From Comamonadaceae bacterium (lineage in GTDB: Bacteria > Pseudomonadota > Gammaproteobacteria > Burkholderiales > Burkholderiaceae_C), in NCBI GenBank assembly GCA_947447985.1, contig CANFLX010000007.1, positions 32,141 to 96,140 on the forward strand: a stretch of DNA of 64,000 bases. The letters are read 5' to 3'. Positions 9,925-21,100 of the stretch are shown here, in pieces. The notes below the pieces were generated by a model, which did no database searches, was not told the origin of the DNA, and saw only the letters and a list, made by a program, of their open reading frames with translations. Positions within the stretch are counted from its first letter, which is position 1, and the number at the start of each line of letters is the position of its first letter. Made by a program: the position numbers and the translations under genes.

Positions 9925-11064
9925 ATGGCACGACCTTTTGACGTTTGTATCCGTGGCGCAGGCATTGTCGGGCGCACCTTGGCCCTGAAATTGGCCGCCC
10001 AGCGCTTGCGCGTGGCGCTGGTGGACACGCATGCCTCGGCGCGCCCCGATGGTCACAGCGACGTGCGTGCCTATGCGCTCAACCCCGCCTCTCGCGCCCT
10101 GTTGCAAAACCTGCGCTGCTGGCCCGACCCACTGCATGCCACACCCGTGCTGGCCATGCAGGTGCTGGGCGACGCGGGCGGCGAGACGCGGTTTGAGGCC
10201 GACGCAAACTCGGCCGAAGCCCTGAATTGGATCGTGGACGTGCCCGAGCTGGAGAAATTGCTCGCCGCCGCCGTTGGGTTTCAGGGCTTGATTGACGTGG
10301 TGGCTGCGCCCCAGGCTGCGCCACTCACGGTGGTCTGCGAAGGCAAGTCCAGCGCAACCCGCGAAGAATTTGGCGTTGAATTTGTGGCCCGACCCTACGC
10401 CCAGTGGGCGCTGGCCGCACGGGTGGAGTGCGCTGTGCCCCACGGCCAGGTGGCACGCCAGTGGTTTGCGCGTCCTGACGGCGAGGGCGAAATCGTGGCC
10501 CTGCTGCCGCTAGGTGGCGCGCAAGGCACGCAGTGCGCGCTGGTGTGGTCTGCACCGCCCGAGCGTGTGCAGGCTTTGCAGGCGCTGGACGCCACCGCCT
10601 TTTGCGAACAACTGCACATTGCCAGCCAAGACGCCTTGGGCGCAATGACGCTGACCAGCGAGCGCCAAATCTGGCCCCTGCAGCATTCGCAGGCGGCGCA
10701 CTGGTGCGGCAGCAATGCCCAAGGTGCTTGGGTGCTGGCCGGTGACTCGGCACACGCCGTGCATCCCTTGGCCGGCCAGGGGCTCAACCTGGGTTTGGGC
10801 GACGTGGCCGAGCTGTGCGCCGTGTTGGAGGCGCGCCCCTATTGGCGCAGCGTGGGCGATCTGCGCCTGCTGCGCGCTTATGAACGCGCCCGCAAAACCG
10901 AGCTGGCGCTGATTGGTGGCGCAGGCGACGCACTGCAACAACTTTTTTCCCGCAACGGCGAGTGGGCGCGTAGCCTGCGCAACGCGGGCATGCGTGCCTT
11001 TGAACGCAGCGGCCCCCTGAAAGCCTGGGTCTCGCGCCGCGCCATGGGTTTGCGCAGCCGCTGA
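9925..11064 (+). CDS. UbiH/COQ6-type FAD monooxygenase
   Basis: This 379-residue aromatic hydroxylase has the Rossmann motif RGAGIVGRTLALKLA near residue 8. The second FAD motif is VLAGDSAHAVHPLAGQGLN near 275, characteristic of UbiH/UbiF/VisC proteins that hydroxylate the ubiquinone ring. Which ring position it serves is not determinable. The ATG at 9925 gives the conserved N terminus. A dsbC-like gene follows after 47 bases. Confidence 0.88.
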   Translation: MARPFDVCIRGAGIVGRTLALKLAAQRLRVALVDTHASARPDGHSDVRAYALNPASRALLQNLRCWPDPLHATPVLAMQVLGDAGGETRFEADANSAEALNWIVDVPELEKLLAAAVGFQGLIDVVAAPQAAPLTVVCEGKSSATREEFGVEFVARPYAQWALAARVECAVPHGQVARQWFARPDGEGEIVALLPLGGAQGTQCALVWSAPPERVQALQALDATAFCEQLHIASQDALGAMTLTSERQIWPLQHSQAAHWCGSNAQGAWVLAGDSAHAVHPLAGQGLNLGLGDVAELCAVLEARPYWRSVGDLRLLRAYERARKTELALIGGAGDALQQLFSRNGEWARSLRNAGMRAFERSGPLKAWVSRRAMGLRSR

Positions 11065-11111
11065 GGCCCGTTGTTCCCTTGCATTTACCCTTAATTACTG
11101 ATTCATTGCCC

Positions 11112-11837
11112 ATGCAAAAAACGATCAAATGCTTGCTGCTGGCGCTGCTCACCGCGCTCAGCCTGGGCGCGCTGGCCCAAGAGGCCGCCATTCGCAAAAA
11201 CATTGCAGCGCGCCTGCCCCAGCTCAAGTCCATCGACGAAGTGCGCGCCTCGCCCATGCCGGGGCTGTTTGAGGTGCGCGTCAATGGCACCGAGATTTAC
11301 TACTCGGACGCCCAGGGCAACTACCTGATCGAGGGCAACCTGATCGACACGCGCAACCGGCGCAACCTGACCGACGAGCGCATTGAAAAGCTCACCGCCA
11401 TCAAGTTTGATAGCCTGCCTTTGAAGGACGCTTTCACCATCGTGCGTGGCAACGGCGAGCGCAAAATTGCCGTGTTTGAAGACCCCAACTGCGGCTACTG
11501 CAAGCGCTTTGAGCGCGACCTGCAAAAGGTAGACAACGTCACCATCTATCTTTTCTTGTACCCCATCCTGGGCGCCGATTCCACCGAAAAATCCAAGGCC
11601 ATCTGGTGCGCACGCGACCGCGGCCAGGCCTGGCAAGACTGGATGCTGCGCGACCAAACAGCACCCGCCGCCGCCGCCATGTGCGACACCAGCGCCTTGG
11701 CGCGCAATGTGGACGTGGGCCGCAAACACAAGATCAATGGCACGCCCACTTTGATGTTTACCAACGGCGCACGTGTGCCGGGTGCCGTGGACAGCAAAAA
11801 GATTGAACAAATGTTGACTGACGCCGCCAAAGGCTAA
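11112..11837 (+). CDS. DsbC/DsbG-type periplasmic disulfide isomerase
   Basis: This 241-residue protein has an N-terminal signal peptide ending near ALAQE, a dimerisation domain (residues about 25-85) and a thioredoxin-fold domain with active site FEDPNCGYCKRF near residue 128. The second cysteine pair (WCARD and MCDTS) and a cis-proline loop GTPTLMF are also present. DsbC shuffles wrong disulfides in exported proteins. The ATG at 11112 is chosen because it starts the signal peptide. Confidence 0.93.
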   Translation: MQKTIKCLLLALLTALSLGALAQEAAIRKNIAARLPQLKSIDEVRASPMPGLFEVRVNGTEIYYSDAQGNYLIEGNLIDTRNRRNLTDERIEKLTAIKFDSLPLKDAFTIVRGNGERKIAVFEDPNCGYCKRFERDLQKVDNVTIYLFLYPILGADSTEKSKAIWCARDRGQAWQDWMLRDQTAPAAAAMCDTSALARNVDVGRKHKINGTPTLMFTNGARVPGAVDSKKIEQMLTDAAKG

Positions 11838-11841
11838 ACCC

Positions 11842-13665
11842 ATGCCCCGCAAAGCCGCAGCCACTGCCCGCACTACCGGCACTACCAGCACTTCTGATTG
11901 GGCCGTGCATTACCGAATTGAAGCCGCCAGCCTGCACGCCCATTTGTGGCGCGTGACCCTGACCATTGCGCGCCCCGCCGCGATGCAAACGCTGCGCTTG
12001 CCGGTGTGGATTCCGGGCAGTTATATGGTGCGTGAGTTTGCAAAACACCTGCAACACCTGCAATGCCGCCAAGGCCAAAAAACGCTGGCCGTGACCCAGC
12101 TCGATAAAGCCACGTGGCAGCTGTCCTGCGACACCACCCAAGCCCTGCAAGTGCAGTACGAGGTCTATGCCTTTGACAACTCGGTGCGCACCAGCTGGCT
12201 GGACAGCGCGCGCGGTTTTTTCAATGCCACCAGCCTGTGCCTGATGGCCGAGGGCGCTGCTGACTTGCCCCATGCGCTGGAGCTGGTGCGCCACCCGCAC
12301 ATGGCGGGCTGGAATGTAGCCACCGGCCTGCCCCCCGTGGCCGTGGACAAAGCCGGCTTTGGCCGCTACCAGGCCGCACACTACGACGAGCTGGCCGACT
12401 GCCCCGTGGAAATGGGCGCGTTTTGGAGCGGCACTTTCAAGGCCTGTGGTGTGCCCCATAGGCTGGTGGTGGCGGGTGCGCTGCCGTCGTTTGATGGTGA
12501 GCGCCTGCTGCGCGACGCACAAAAAATTTGCGAAACCCAGCTGCGCTTTTGGCATGCGGGTGGCGACGCTGCTGCCACCGTCTCGCCCAAGCAGGTGCCG
12601 TTTGGCCACTATGTGTTCATGCTCAATGTGGTGGACGACAGCTACGGCGGGCTGGAGCACCGCAACTCCACCGCGCTCATTGCCGCGCGGCGCGACTTGC
12701 CGCGCGTGGGCGAGGCCAAAACGTCGGAGGGCTACACCACGCTCTTGGGGCTGATCAGCCACGAATACTTTCATACCTGGAACGTCAAGCGCCTGCGCCC
12801 CGCCGAGTTTGCGCGCTACGACTATGCGCAAGAAAACTACACCGAGCTGCTTTGGTTTTTTGAAGGCTTTACCAGCTACTACGACGACCTGCTCTTGCGC
12901 CGCGCGGGTTTGATCGACGACACCGTGTACTTCAAGCTGCTCACCAAAACCATCAACCAAGTGCTGCAAGCCCCCGGGCGCGCCGTGCAAACGGTGGCGC
13001 AGGCCAGTTTTGACGCGTGGGTCAAGTACTACCGCCAAGACGAAAACACCGCCAACGCCACCGTGAGCTACTACACCAAAGGTGCGCTGGTGGCCCTGTG
13101 CCTGGATCTGAGCCTGCGCGCCGAGGGCCACACCACCCTAGACGCGGTGATGCGCGGCCTGTGGCAGCGCTGCGCGGCCGGCCCCATGGCCGAGGCCGAC
13201 TTGCTGGCCGTGTTGCACGAGTTAAGCGGCCGCAGCTGGACCAAAGAAATCAAGGCCTGGGTGCACAGCACCCGCGAGCTGCCACTCAAAGCCCTGCTGC
13301 AAGCGCAGCAACTGCAAGTGCACGAAGACGCGGCCCAAATGGCCCAAAGTCTGGGCCTGCGTGCGGCCGAGGCGGGGGGCACTGTCACCGTGAAGGTGGT
13401 GCTGCGCGGCGGCGCGGCAGAAGCCGCTGGCTTTGCGGCGGGTGACGAATGGTTGGGCCTGGAAGTGGGTGCGCGTGGCCAGCAGGGTGCGTGGCGGCTC
13501 AACAAGCTAGACGACCTGGCCTTGCTCTTGGGCACCGAGCGCCGCGCCACGGCACTGGTGTCGCGCGACAAGCGCCTCTTGCGCCTGCCCCTGCGTGTGC
13601 CGCAGGGCGTGCGCACCTGGCGCATTGCCAACCCAGCGCGCCCCTCAGGCCTCTGGCCTGTCTAA
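11842..13665 (+). CDS. M61 glycyl-aminopeptidase family protein with PDZ domain
   Basis: This 607-residue protein has the M61 zinc motif HEYFHTWNVKRLRP near residue 307, with the third ligand in WFFEGFTSYYDD. A PDZ-like domain occupies roughly residues 490-580. Family members hydrolyse peptides with N-terminal Gly or Ala. No signal peptide is visible from the chosen ATG. The gene starts 4 bases after the dsbC-like gene and overlaps the convergent small gene by 4 bases. Confidence 0.9.
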   Translation: MPRKAAATARTTGTTSTSDWAVHYRIEAASLHAHLWRVTLTIARPAAMQTLRLPVWIPGSYMVREFAKHLQHLQCRQGQKTLAVTQLDKATWQLSCDTTQALQVQYEVYAFDNSVRTSWLDSARGFFNATSLCLMAEGAADLPHALELVRHPHMAGWNVATGLPPVAVDKAGFGRYQAAHYDELADCPVEMGAFWSGTFKACGVPHRLVVAGALPSFDGERLLRDAQKICETQLRFWHAGGDAAATVSPKQVPFGHYVFMLNVVDDSYGGLEHRNSTALIAARRDLPRVGEAKTSEGYTTLLGLISHEYFHTWNVKRLRPAEFARYDYAQENYTELLWFFEGFTSYYDDLLLRRAGLIDDTVYFKLLTKTINQVLQAPGRAVQTVAQASFDAWVKYYRQDENTANATVSYYTKGALVALCLDLSLRAEGHTTLDAVMRGLWQRCAAGPMAEADLLAVLHELSGRSWTKEIKAWVHSTRELPLKALLQAQQLQVHEDAAQMAQSLGLRAAEAGGTVTVKVVLRGGAAEAAGFAAGDEWLGLEVGARGQQGAWRLNKLDDLALLLGTERRATALVSRDKRLLRLPLRVPQGVRTWRIANPARPSGLWPV

Positions 13666-14003
13666 AGCAAGCGCGCGGCTTTCAGGCCGCGGGCGATGGC
13701 GCAATAGCCATCGCGCAACAAAGACTCGTTCCATTGCTCTTTGGTCATGAACTTGTCGGCAAACGCCTGCGCCTCTTTGTCGCCCAGCGATTTGCGCAAA
13801 GCCTCTAAGTTCTTTTGGTAGGTCATCACATCGCGTTTGCACTGGTCGACGATGAACGAAGGGGGCGGCGTGGCCCCGGAGTTGCCTGCTGAATTTGCCG
13901 CACCAGCGGTTGAAAACAAGACAGCATATAGAAACAAGGAAGCAAGCAACTTGCGCTGATGCGTATGCAAGTCGCGGGAATTTCTGTCGGTAACGCGTTG
14001 CAT
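13662..14003 (-). CDS. Small secreted hypothetical protein
   Basis: This 113-residue protein has a basic N terminus followed by a hydrophobic stretch (LLASLFLYAVLFSTAGAA, residues about 19-36) that looks like a signal peptide. The mature part is helical with two cysteines (DQCKRD and DGYCAIA). It converges on the M61 gene. No family was recognised. Confidence 0.65.
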   Translation of the reverse strand: MQRVTDRNSRDLHTHQRKLLASLFLYAVLFSTAGAANSAGNSGATPPPSFIVDQCKRDVMTYQKNLEALRKSLGDKEAQAFADKFMTKEQWNESLLRDGYCAIARGLKAARLL

Positions 14004-14129
14004 ATTGACTCCAGGAAAACTCCGCTAGCTCGAGGCTATGCCAAACGGCAAGGCCTTACTCGGTTGATGGATCGGCAAGATCAACGGATCAGGAAGAGTG
14101 CGTAGCCATATTCAAGCATTTAGCTAACT

Positions 14130-14169
14130 ATTTGGCAAGTTGATATGTTGTTAATTTTAATTGCCAAAT
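14130..14169. promoter_or_regulatory. Inverted-repeat operator candidate
   Basis: ATTTGGCAA at 14130-14138 is matched by the perfect inverse TTGCCAAAT at 14161-14169, with a 22-base AT-rich spacer. The right arm covers the -35 box of the promoter of the secretion locus. A dimeric regulator bound to both arms would sit on that promoter. Confidence 0.45.
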
Positions 14170-14189
14170 TAATATTTGTAATGTAAAAT
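14161..14189 (+). promoter_or_regulatory. Candidate promoter of the type I secretion locus
   Basis: TTGCCA and TAAAAT, each one mismatch from consensus, are exactly 17 bases apart in an AT-rich segment (14120-14200) unlike the flanking DNA. It is the best sigma-70 match seen before the run of co-directional genes from 14278 to 27991, which have only short gaps or overlaps. Confidence 0.6.
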
Positions 14190-14277
14190 GCAAGTAAAAT
14201 GGTAATCTTCGTCTTCTATGAATGTTGCATTCGCCACTCATTTCGCGAAACAACTAGTTGCAAAAGGGATGTGAACG

Positions 14278-14637
14278 ATGTTGGGGGGTCGTAAGTACAT
14301 GGCTGCGGGAAGATCGAAAGGCCCAGCGGAAGCGGGCGACCTTTCGTGGATGCGTCATGCCAGACGTCAGTTAGATCTATTGAGGCACTGGAACCGCACG
14401 GACATCACAGCTCGCTTTAGCTGCGCGGTAATGATGCTGAGCAATATCAATGCGCTGTGGAATGAGGCGCTCCGGAATATTGATGCACCGCGCAAGACCG
14501 TCATCCCGCTGGCGGCGCGTCTAAATCGGCCTCTTTTGATAGGGGAACGGCCGTCAAAGAATGCGACAGCTCAACATAGGCGTGGACAACACCTTCTCCA
14601 TTTTGAGCCAAGTTTATTGAGATTTAGTCATGGCTAA
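14278..14637 (+). CDS. Hypothetical small basic protein, first gene of the secretion locus
   Basis: This 119-codon frame is Arg/His-rich, with no signal peptide, membrane helix or recognised domain. Support comes from position only: it lies between the promoter and the next gene, has GGGA about 10 bases before the ATG, and its stop overlaps the following start by 8 bases. It could also be untranslated leader. Confidence 0.4.
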   Translation: MLGGRKYMAAGRSKGPAEAGDLSWMRHARRQLDLLRHWNRTDITARFSCAVMMLSNINALWNEALRNIDAPRKTVIPLAARLNRPLLIGERPSKNATAQHRRGQHLLHFEPSLLRFSHG

Positions 14638-15148
14638 ATACATTCGTCTTCTTTACATTTTGACGTTGATTGGTGGCTCATTTCCGGCCTCAATCGTGCG
14701 CGCTCAAACGCACGTCAAGCCGGGTGAAACAGTTACCCAACTAGGCGAGCAGCTTCAAATGCAGTGCGGCGACTTCAAAGTTGTTTTGACATGTCGGCAT
14801 AGCGATGAAATTGCTACCCGTCAGCGTAAATATCCAAGGCTTTGCAATGACAACACACTTACGTTCATTAAAAAAGATGGAAGTTCTAAAGTTTTTGGAA
14901 CTTACGAATCAGGCCGGCATCGGGACAAAACACCAGTAGACGCGTCTTGCCAACAGTACCTGCCTATCAATAAGTATCTGGTGTCGGTGCCGCTAAATGA
15001 CACAGCCGCCACTCAAGTCGTACTACTTAATCAAGACGCTTTTGAGGTGACCAAGCGCACTGAACCGAAAACTGCTGACTACAACGAGATCAAGTCACTC
15101 TCGCGCGTTGCGATAAGGGAGGTGGCAGCATGGCAACAACGGCGGTAA
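14630..15148 (+). CDS. Hypothetical exported protein upstream of the giant protein
   Basis: This 172-residue protein has a signal peptide (YIRLLYILTLIGGSFPASIVRA, ending near residue 25). Its mature domain has four cysteines (MQCGD, LTCRH, RLCND, ASCQQ) that could form disulfides. Its 3' end overlaps the giant gene by 19 bases, so the two are likely translated together. A periplasmic partner, chaperone or immunity protein for the large lysozyme-like protein would fit the position, but nothing in the sequence proves it. Confidence 0.7.
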   Translation: MAKYIRLLYILTLIGGSFPASIVRAQTHVKPGETVTQLGEQLQMQCGDFKVVLTCRHSDEIATRQRKYPRLCNDNTLTFIKKDGSSKVFGTYESGRHRDKTPVDASCQQYLPINKYLVSVPLNDTAATQVVLLNQDAFEVTKRTEPKTADYNEIKSLSRVAIREVAAWQQRR

Positions 15149-18100
15149 ATTGGAGTCACATGAATGATTCCAATCGTGACACATCTCCAGCATCAGCAGC
15201 GACTATCAACGACGTAATCAACAAAATCATCGTCGAAGGCACAAGGCAGGACCTGACGCCTCACGACATTGGCTATTTGCTGGCAATGGTAAATTTAGAG
15301 TCCGGCTTCAATCCGAACGCTGCAAATCCAACGTCGTCGGCATCTGGTTTAGGTCAATTTATAGATAGCACTGGTCGCAGCTATGGTTTAGACGACACAA
15401 ATCGCTGGAAAGTTGATGCGCAAGTAATTGCTCTGGTAAGGATATACATTGACGACAAAGCTATTGCGGAAAAAAATGGATTGGGCGATGCCGGTATCTA
15501 CGGAGCGCACCACGATGGGGCTGCCGGTGTACTAAAGGCTGACGCGCCTGGGATTGAGCTTGCACATACCAAAGTTCTACCAAAAGTTGCTGCATATGAA
15601 GCACTGGTCAAGGACAAGATTTCATCTGGGGAAGTTGATGTGTCCAGTGTGGCAAACAATGCGTTGCCACTAGCTGAGTCGGTGACACCCGCCACTACTC
15701 CCACCGGCCACTGGGAAGACACCACCCAATGGGACGAGATGGGCAACGTCATCCAATCAGGCCCACGCGTCTGGGTACCCGATGACACCCCAACCATCCG
15801 CCCCACAGCAGGCGCAGGCGCAGGCCGTGGCAAAGTCAACCCACCTTCAGTTGAAACTGAATCGGACCCATCCACCGTACCGTCCAATCACCCCACCGCC
15901 ACCCAAATCAGCGCAGATGGCACCACCGCCGCACTGCCCAACGGACAGGTCATCCACGCAGGCCCTGGCGGCAAGCTCGATATTGATGTCGACGGCATCC
16001 TGACCGTTAGCCGCCCGGCGCAAGGCTGGGCCAACGCGGACGGCAGCGCTGCCGACATTCGGCAGATCACCACCTACGAGGCTTCAGGTGCGCAGATCGG
16101 CACATCGATAGCGCAGCAACTGTCCGGTGAGGCCGCCGCGACAGAAAACTATTCCCAGCGCACCATTCATGTCCCGCAAGCTGATGGCAGCACCTCCGAG
16201 GTCCAAACCCACTTCCAAGCCGGTGTGGGCTGGGTGGACGAGTCAGGCCAAATGGTGCTCAGCCTTAAAGACGCACAAGCGCAGTACGACGCCAAAGCCG
16301 CGAATCCGATCGCTGGCGTTAGCGCGGAAAACGACTACCTCCCTAGCGGGCCTAAGGGACAGGACCAAGCAATTCCGCAAACCGTCAAACCCGCCGATCC
16401 TGAACCTCATGTGCAATCGGAGCAAGGCGGCGACTTTCAGAGTGCGCTGCTTGATGCCTTTAGCAAGCCTTCGCCATCCGCCGGACTGGGCACCGCAGCC
16501 CAACTCGCCAGCCTGGACACAGGAACAGTGAGTGATGCAGGCAATGGCTTGGCGGACCCGCAAACCACTGCAAATCACACAGGCAGCCCTGCACAAAAAC
16601 CAGCAGACACGACCGACTACGCCCAGGCCAACAACGCTGCCTCCATCCTGAACCTGGCCAACAGTCTTTCGAACCTGAGCCACTTCAGCCAACTCAGCGA
16701 CACCGCCAAGCTCAACAGCTTGGTGGCCTTGTACAACCAAATCGACCACCTGGGCAGCGGATTGGCCACGCTGAACAACCTCCCGCTCAGTACCGGCGTC
16801 AGTGTGGGCAATGGCAATCTTGCGGGTGATATGAGCACCTACGGTGCGGGTCTGTCCTTTATCAACAGCCTGCAGGGGAACGATGCCATTGCGCAAGTTA
16901 GTAGCGCGGCGTCGTTTGCCAATGCCATCTCGGGCAGCAACGTGGTTCCTATCCCGGGAATCATGGCGCTTAACCTGCTGGACTCCATGCAGAGCGGCAA
17001 TGCGGTAAGCGTCCTGTCCAGTGTGGTGGCGTTTATACCGGGCTGGGGTCAGGCCGCCAGCATTGTCATCAGCGTGCTCGGAGGTAGCCTGTTGAGCCCA
17101 CCTCCACCGCCCCCTCCTGCGGGTCATGTGGTCTTTGGTTGGGACGAGTCCGGCCAAATTACCCACACGCTGGATTTTGAGCAGAGCAAGGGCGGACCTG
17201 CCGCCACGCAAATTGCGCAGAGCGTGCAAACTCTGTTGGAGAACGTGGTCGCCAGCATCAACAGTCAGGCACCGGACGCGTCGCAGCACGTGGCGCTCAA
17301 CCCCTACCGCATGCCAAGCATTAGTTTTGCGGATGGGCATACATGGCTGTACATGGAGCAGGCCGATGGCAACTCCTTGAAGCTCGACATCAACTCAAGC
17401 AACCTCGCGCAGGATTTGGTGCAGGCGCTCGCTAGCAACGGAGGCCTTTTGCCCCAGTGGCAGGTACAGACACTGCAAGCCCACTTACAGTCTTTGCACG
17501 AAAGTGAAGCCGCACCAGAGCAGATTGCCGCTGAACGCAATTCCGCCATTGCAGAAGCCACTATGGCCGGGCACACCGCACAAGAGGGCACCCAAGCCTT
17601 TGCGCTACAGGGTAACGCGGTGGAGAGCGCTGACTTCAAGACCCAGAGCTTTGGCGCGCTGGTGGTCAAGATTGACGCAGTGTTGGACGCCGTGCAGCAC
17701 CATGCAGATAGAGTGCAAGCCACCGCACAGGACATTGCAAGCACCCACATCCTCAAAAACACGGACAGCGATGCCTATCTTGAAACTACCCAGTGGGTGA
17801 GCGCCACCGATGCGCAGGGCAAGCTGCAAGGTATTTTGGTGATCGATCACAACAACAATGGTCAGATCGAAACCAGTGACATCCTGAACCTGGGCGGCAA
17901 TGCAGGTCAGGCGGGTAATGCGACAGATGAAGCCCAACAAGCAAGCGCGAACGCCGCCTTGCAACGCAACAACGCCCTCTGGCTCGATGCCAACGGCGAC
18001 GGCATGTTGAACCCTGGCGACCCAGCCTTTGCGGCTATCAAACTGTGGGTCGATGTGCAAAGCAACGGGCTGGTGGACCAAGATGAGTTGCGGAGCCTTT

Positions 18101-21100
18101 CGAGCGTCGGCATCACCAGCATCAACCTCAAGACGGGTGAAGTCACCTACAGCGCGACCGACGCGCACGGCCAAACGGTAGAAGGCCACACCGCTTTGAC
18201 CGCGCTCACTTTGAGCAGCGAGACTTCGGGCGTCATGGCGACGCACATCCAAAAAGTCAATGCGGATGGCAGGCTGTCCGATACCGGCGCAGGCGAAGTC
18301 ATTGCACATGAGGGCTACCAAGGCCAAACCTACACCGCTGTAAGCACGGATGAGGCCGGTAACGTGACCGGTGGAGGCTGGGGCAAGGTACGGGAACAAA
18401 CCTACGAGCAGCAGGCCCTGCGCACCGGTGACTGGGAAGGCACCGCCGACCAAGAGGCCCACCGCCATGGCGGCACAAATGTGGCGGGTGCACCTAGCGA
18501 GACAAACGCTACGGGCTCGACGGATTTGGGCGTGCCTCTAAGAGTGCCCAAGCCTATAGCGCAAAGCACCATCACCGCGGGCGACGCGCGGGTGGTGAGC
18601 GATGCACCTTTGCCCGCTGTGTCTGGGTCGGATAAGGCACAAACGAACCCACCAACTAACGCACAAACCGTAATCGCAGCGGGCGACATACGAATTAAGA
18701 GCAATGTCCCCTCTCCAAACACCGCCGCCGCAGTGCTGCGCCCCTCGGTGCCACCCTTGGGCTTTGTGCCCTCGAGACAAAATTCGGTACAAGGCCAAGT
18801 CCTCGCAGTGACTGAGGGCATGATCGAGAGTTCCCAAAGCGCACTGTTCAGTCTGGGTGCCAATGCCGGTCTGGGCGTGCTAACGGCCGTGGGCCTGGGC
18901 GCCGTGCAAAGTGCACAAGCCTTTGAACGTCCGATGCTCGTTAGTGACATTGGGCCTCTGGATGCAAGCGCACTTCAATTTGTGGTGACTAGCGCCAACA
19001 TGTTCGCCCCGAAGTTCGCAGGCAGCTTGGAGTCCGCAGTCACAGTCGGCTACACCACTGCCAGCGCTTTTCAGCACGTTGACTTGGGAACCTTCCATGT
19101 CGAACCTATTGTGAATAGGCCTGTGCTGGCTCTACCCGCACAAAACCTCAACCCAGCTCCTACCAGCACGCCACAGGATCAAAACCCTGATAAGTTCACT
19201 GCTGCTGGCTTGACTGCTAGCGTCTTCGTGACGCTCGCACATTCGGTACCAACAAGCCATGATCCTGCGAGTCAGCCCTCGACAGCGGATTCTGGTACCC
19301 CAAATTTATTGACGCTGGACTACCCCGAAGTCCAAGGCGAGACTTTGCCTGGCACGGAGGATGTCGTTTTGCGCCTGACGCAGTCAGTGCTTCTGGCCAA
19401 CGACCGCACGATCAATGTCAGCGCCTATTCGGATCAGCATAGCTTGACCATTACCGCGGTGTCATCGCCCCAACACGGTCAGGTGAGCCTGGTCAACGGA
19501 GAAGTATTGTTTGCGCCGGATTTGAATTTTCACGGGACGGCAAGCTTTAGCTACACCGTCACAGACCAGTATGGCCTCATGGCCACGGCAAGCGCTACTT
19601 TGCACATTGCTGCTGCCAACGACGCGCCCGTCACCCTGGGTGAGACTGCAAACAGTCAGGAGGATACGGGGCTGTTGATCACCCAGGCCCAACTTTTGGC
19701 CAATGACAGCGATGTGGATGTGGCCACCGACGGCCAAGTGCTCTCCATCAGCCGCGTGGGCGAAGCCCAGCACGGGACGGTGTGGCTCGATGGGCAGGGG
19801 AACTTGCGGTTTATCCCTGAAGCCAACTACCACGGCCCTGCGCAGTTCATCTACTGGGTGAGCGACGGTACGGCTGTAAACGGGGGCGGTGCGGAAACAC
19901 CCGCCACGGTGAAATTGACGGTCAGCGCGGTCAATGACATGCCGGTGGCGGTTGGTGAGACGATTGAAATCCTGGAAGATCAGACACTTCTGATTGCCCA
20001 GTCTGCGCTGCTACAAAACGACACGGACGTTGACACAGTGACCGATGGGCAGGTTCTTTCGATCACTGCCGTGGCCAACGCGCAGCATGGCACGGTGACC
20101 CTGCGTAACGATGGCACGATTGCGTTTGTGCCGGATGCCAACTTCTTTGGCACCGCAAGCTTTGACTACTGGGTGGATGATGGTGCGGGTGGTTCTGCCA
20201 TAGCCACCGCAGTCTTGCAAATTGCGAGCGTGAACGATGCGCCTATGGCCTTGGGAGAGACGATTCAGTCCCAAGAAGACACTCTTCTGACCATTACGAC
20301 GGCGTCATTGCTGCAAAACGACACTGACATTGACAACCCGCATAGAGATTTGAAGATCGCGCGAGTGGAGTCAGGTACCCACGGCAGCGTGATCCTCAAC
20401 GCCAATGGCGATGTAGTGTTCACGCCCGATGCAGATTACAACAATACTGATGCCACGCAGGCAGCGACTTTTACTTACTGGGTGAAGGATCCCGACGGGG
20501 CAGAGTCCAACCCGGTCACCACAAAAATCATGCTCTCTGCCGTGAACGATGCGCCGGTAGCGCAGGCCGAGACGGTCGCTGGTGCCAGTGAAGATGCAGC
20601 TTTTCACATTAACAAAAACCTGCTGTTGGCCAACGACACCGACATTGACGACGCACACAGCGCATTAAGTCTTTCCTGGGTGGGTGGTTCAACGGGCGGT
20701 GTGGTGAGTTTGGATGTCGACGGAAATGTCGTGTTCACGCCCGCTGCCAACTTCAACGGCAATGCCAGTTTCTTGTACCGGGTGCGTGATGCTGCGGGTC
20801 TGGAGTCGGCGACGGTGCAGACCATTATTCCAGTGGCATCAGTCAACGACGCACCGGTGGCGGTGGATGACCAATTTCAAACCTATAACAACGCAACGAT
20901 GACGGTCAGCTTTAACCAGTTGGCTGGCAACGATTTCGATGTCGATGATCAACAGCTGACAGTGTCAGCAGTTCGGGATCATGTGATCGGCGGACAAACG
21001 AATGGCCACGCGCAAATCGTCAACGGACAGGTGCAGTTTGTGGCCAATCCAAACTTTACCGGCACCGCTGCTTTTGATTACCTATCCGATGACGGCCACG

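Noticed and set aside
11758..13131. 457-codon minus-strand frame antisense to the M61 peptidase
   Set aside because: It has shadow-frame composition and no motif, while the plus strand carries the M61 active site.
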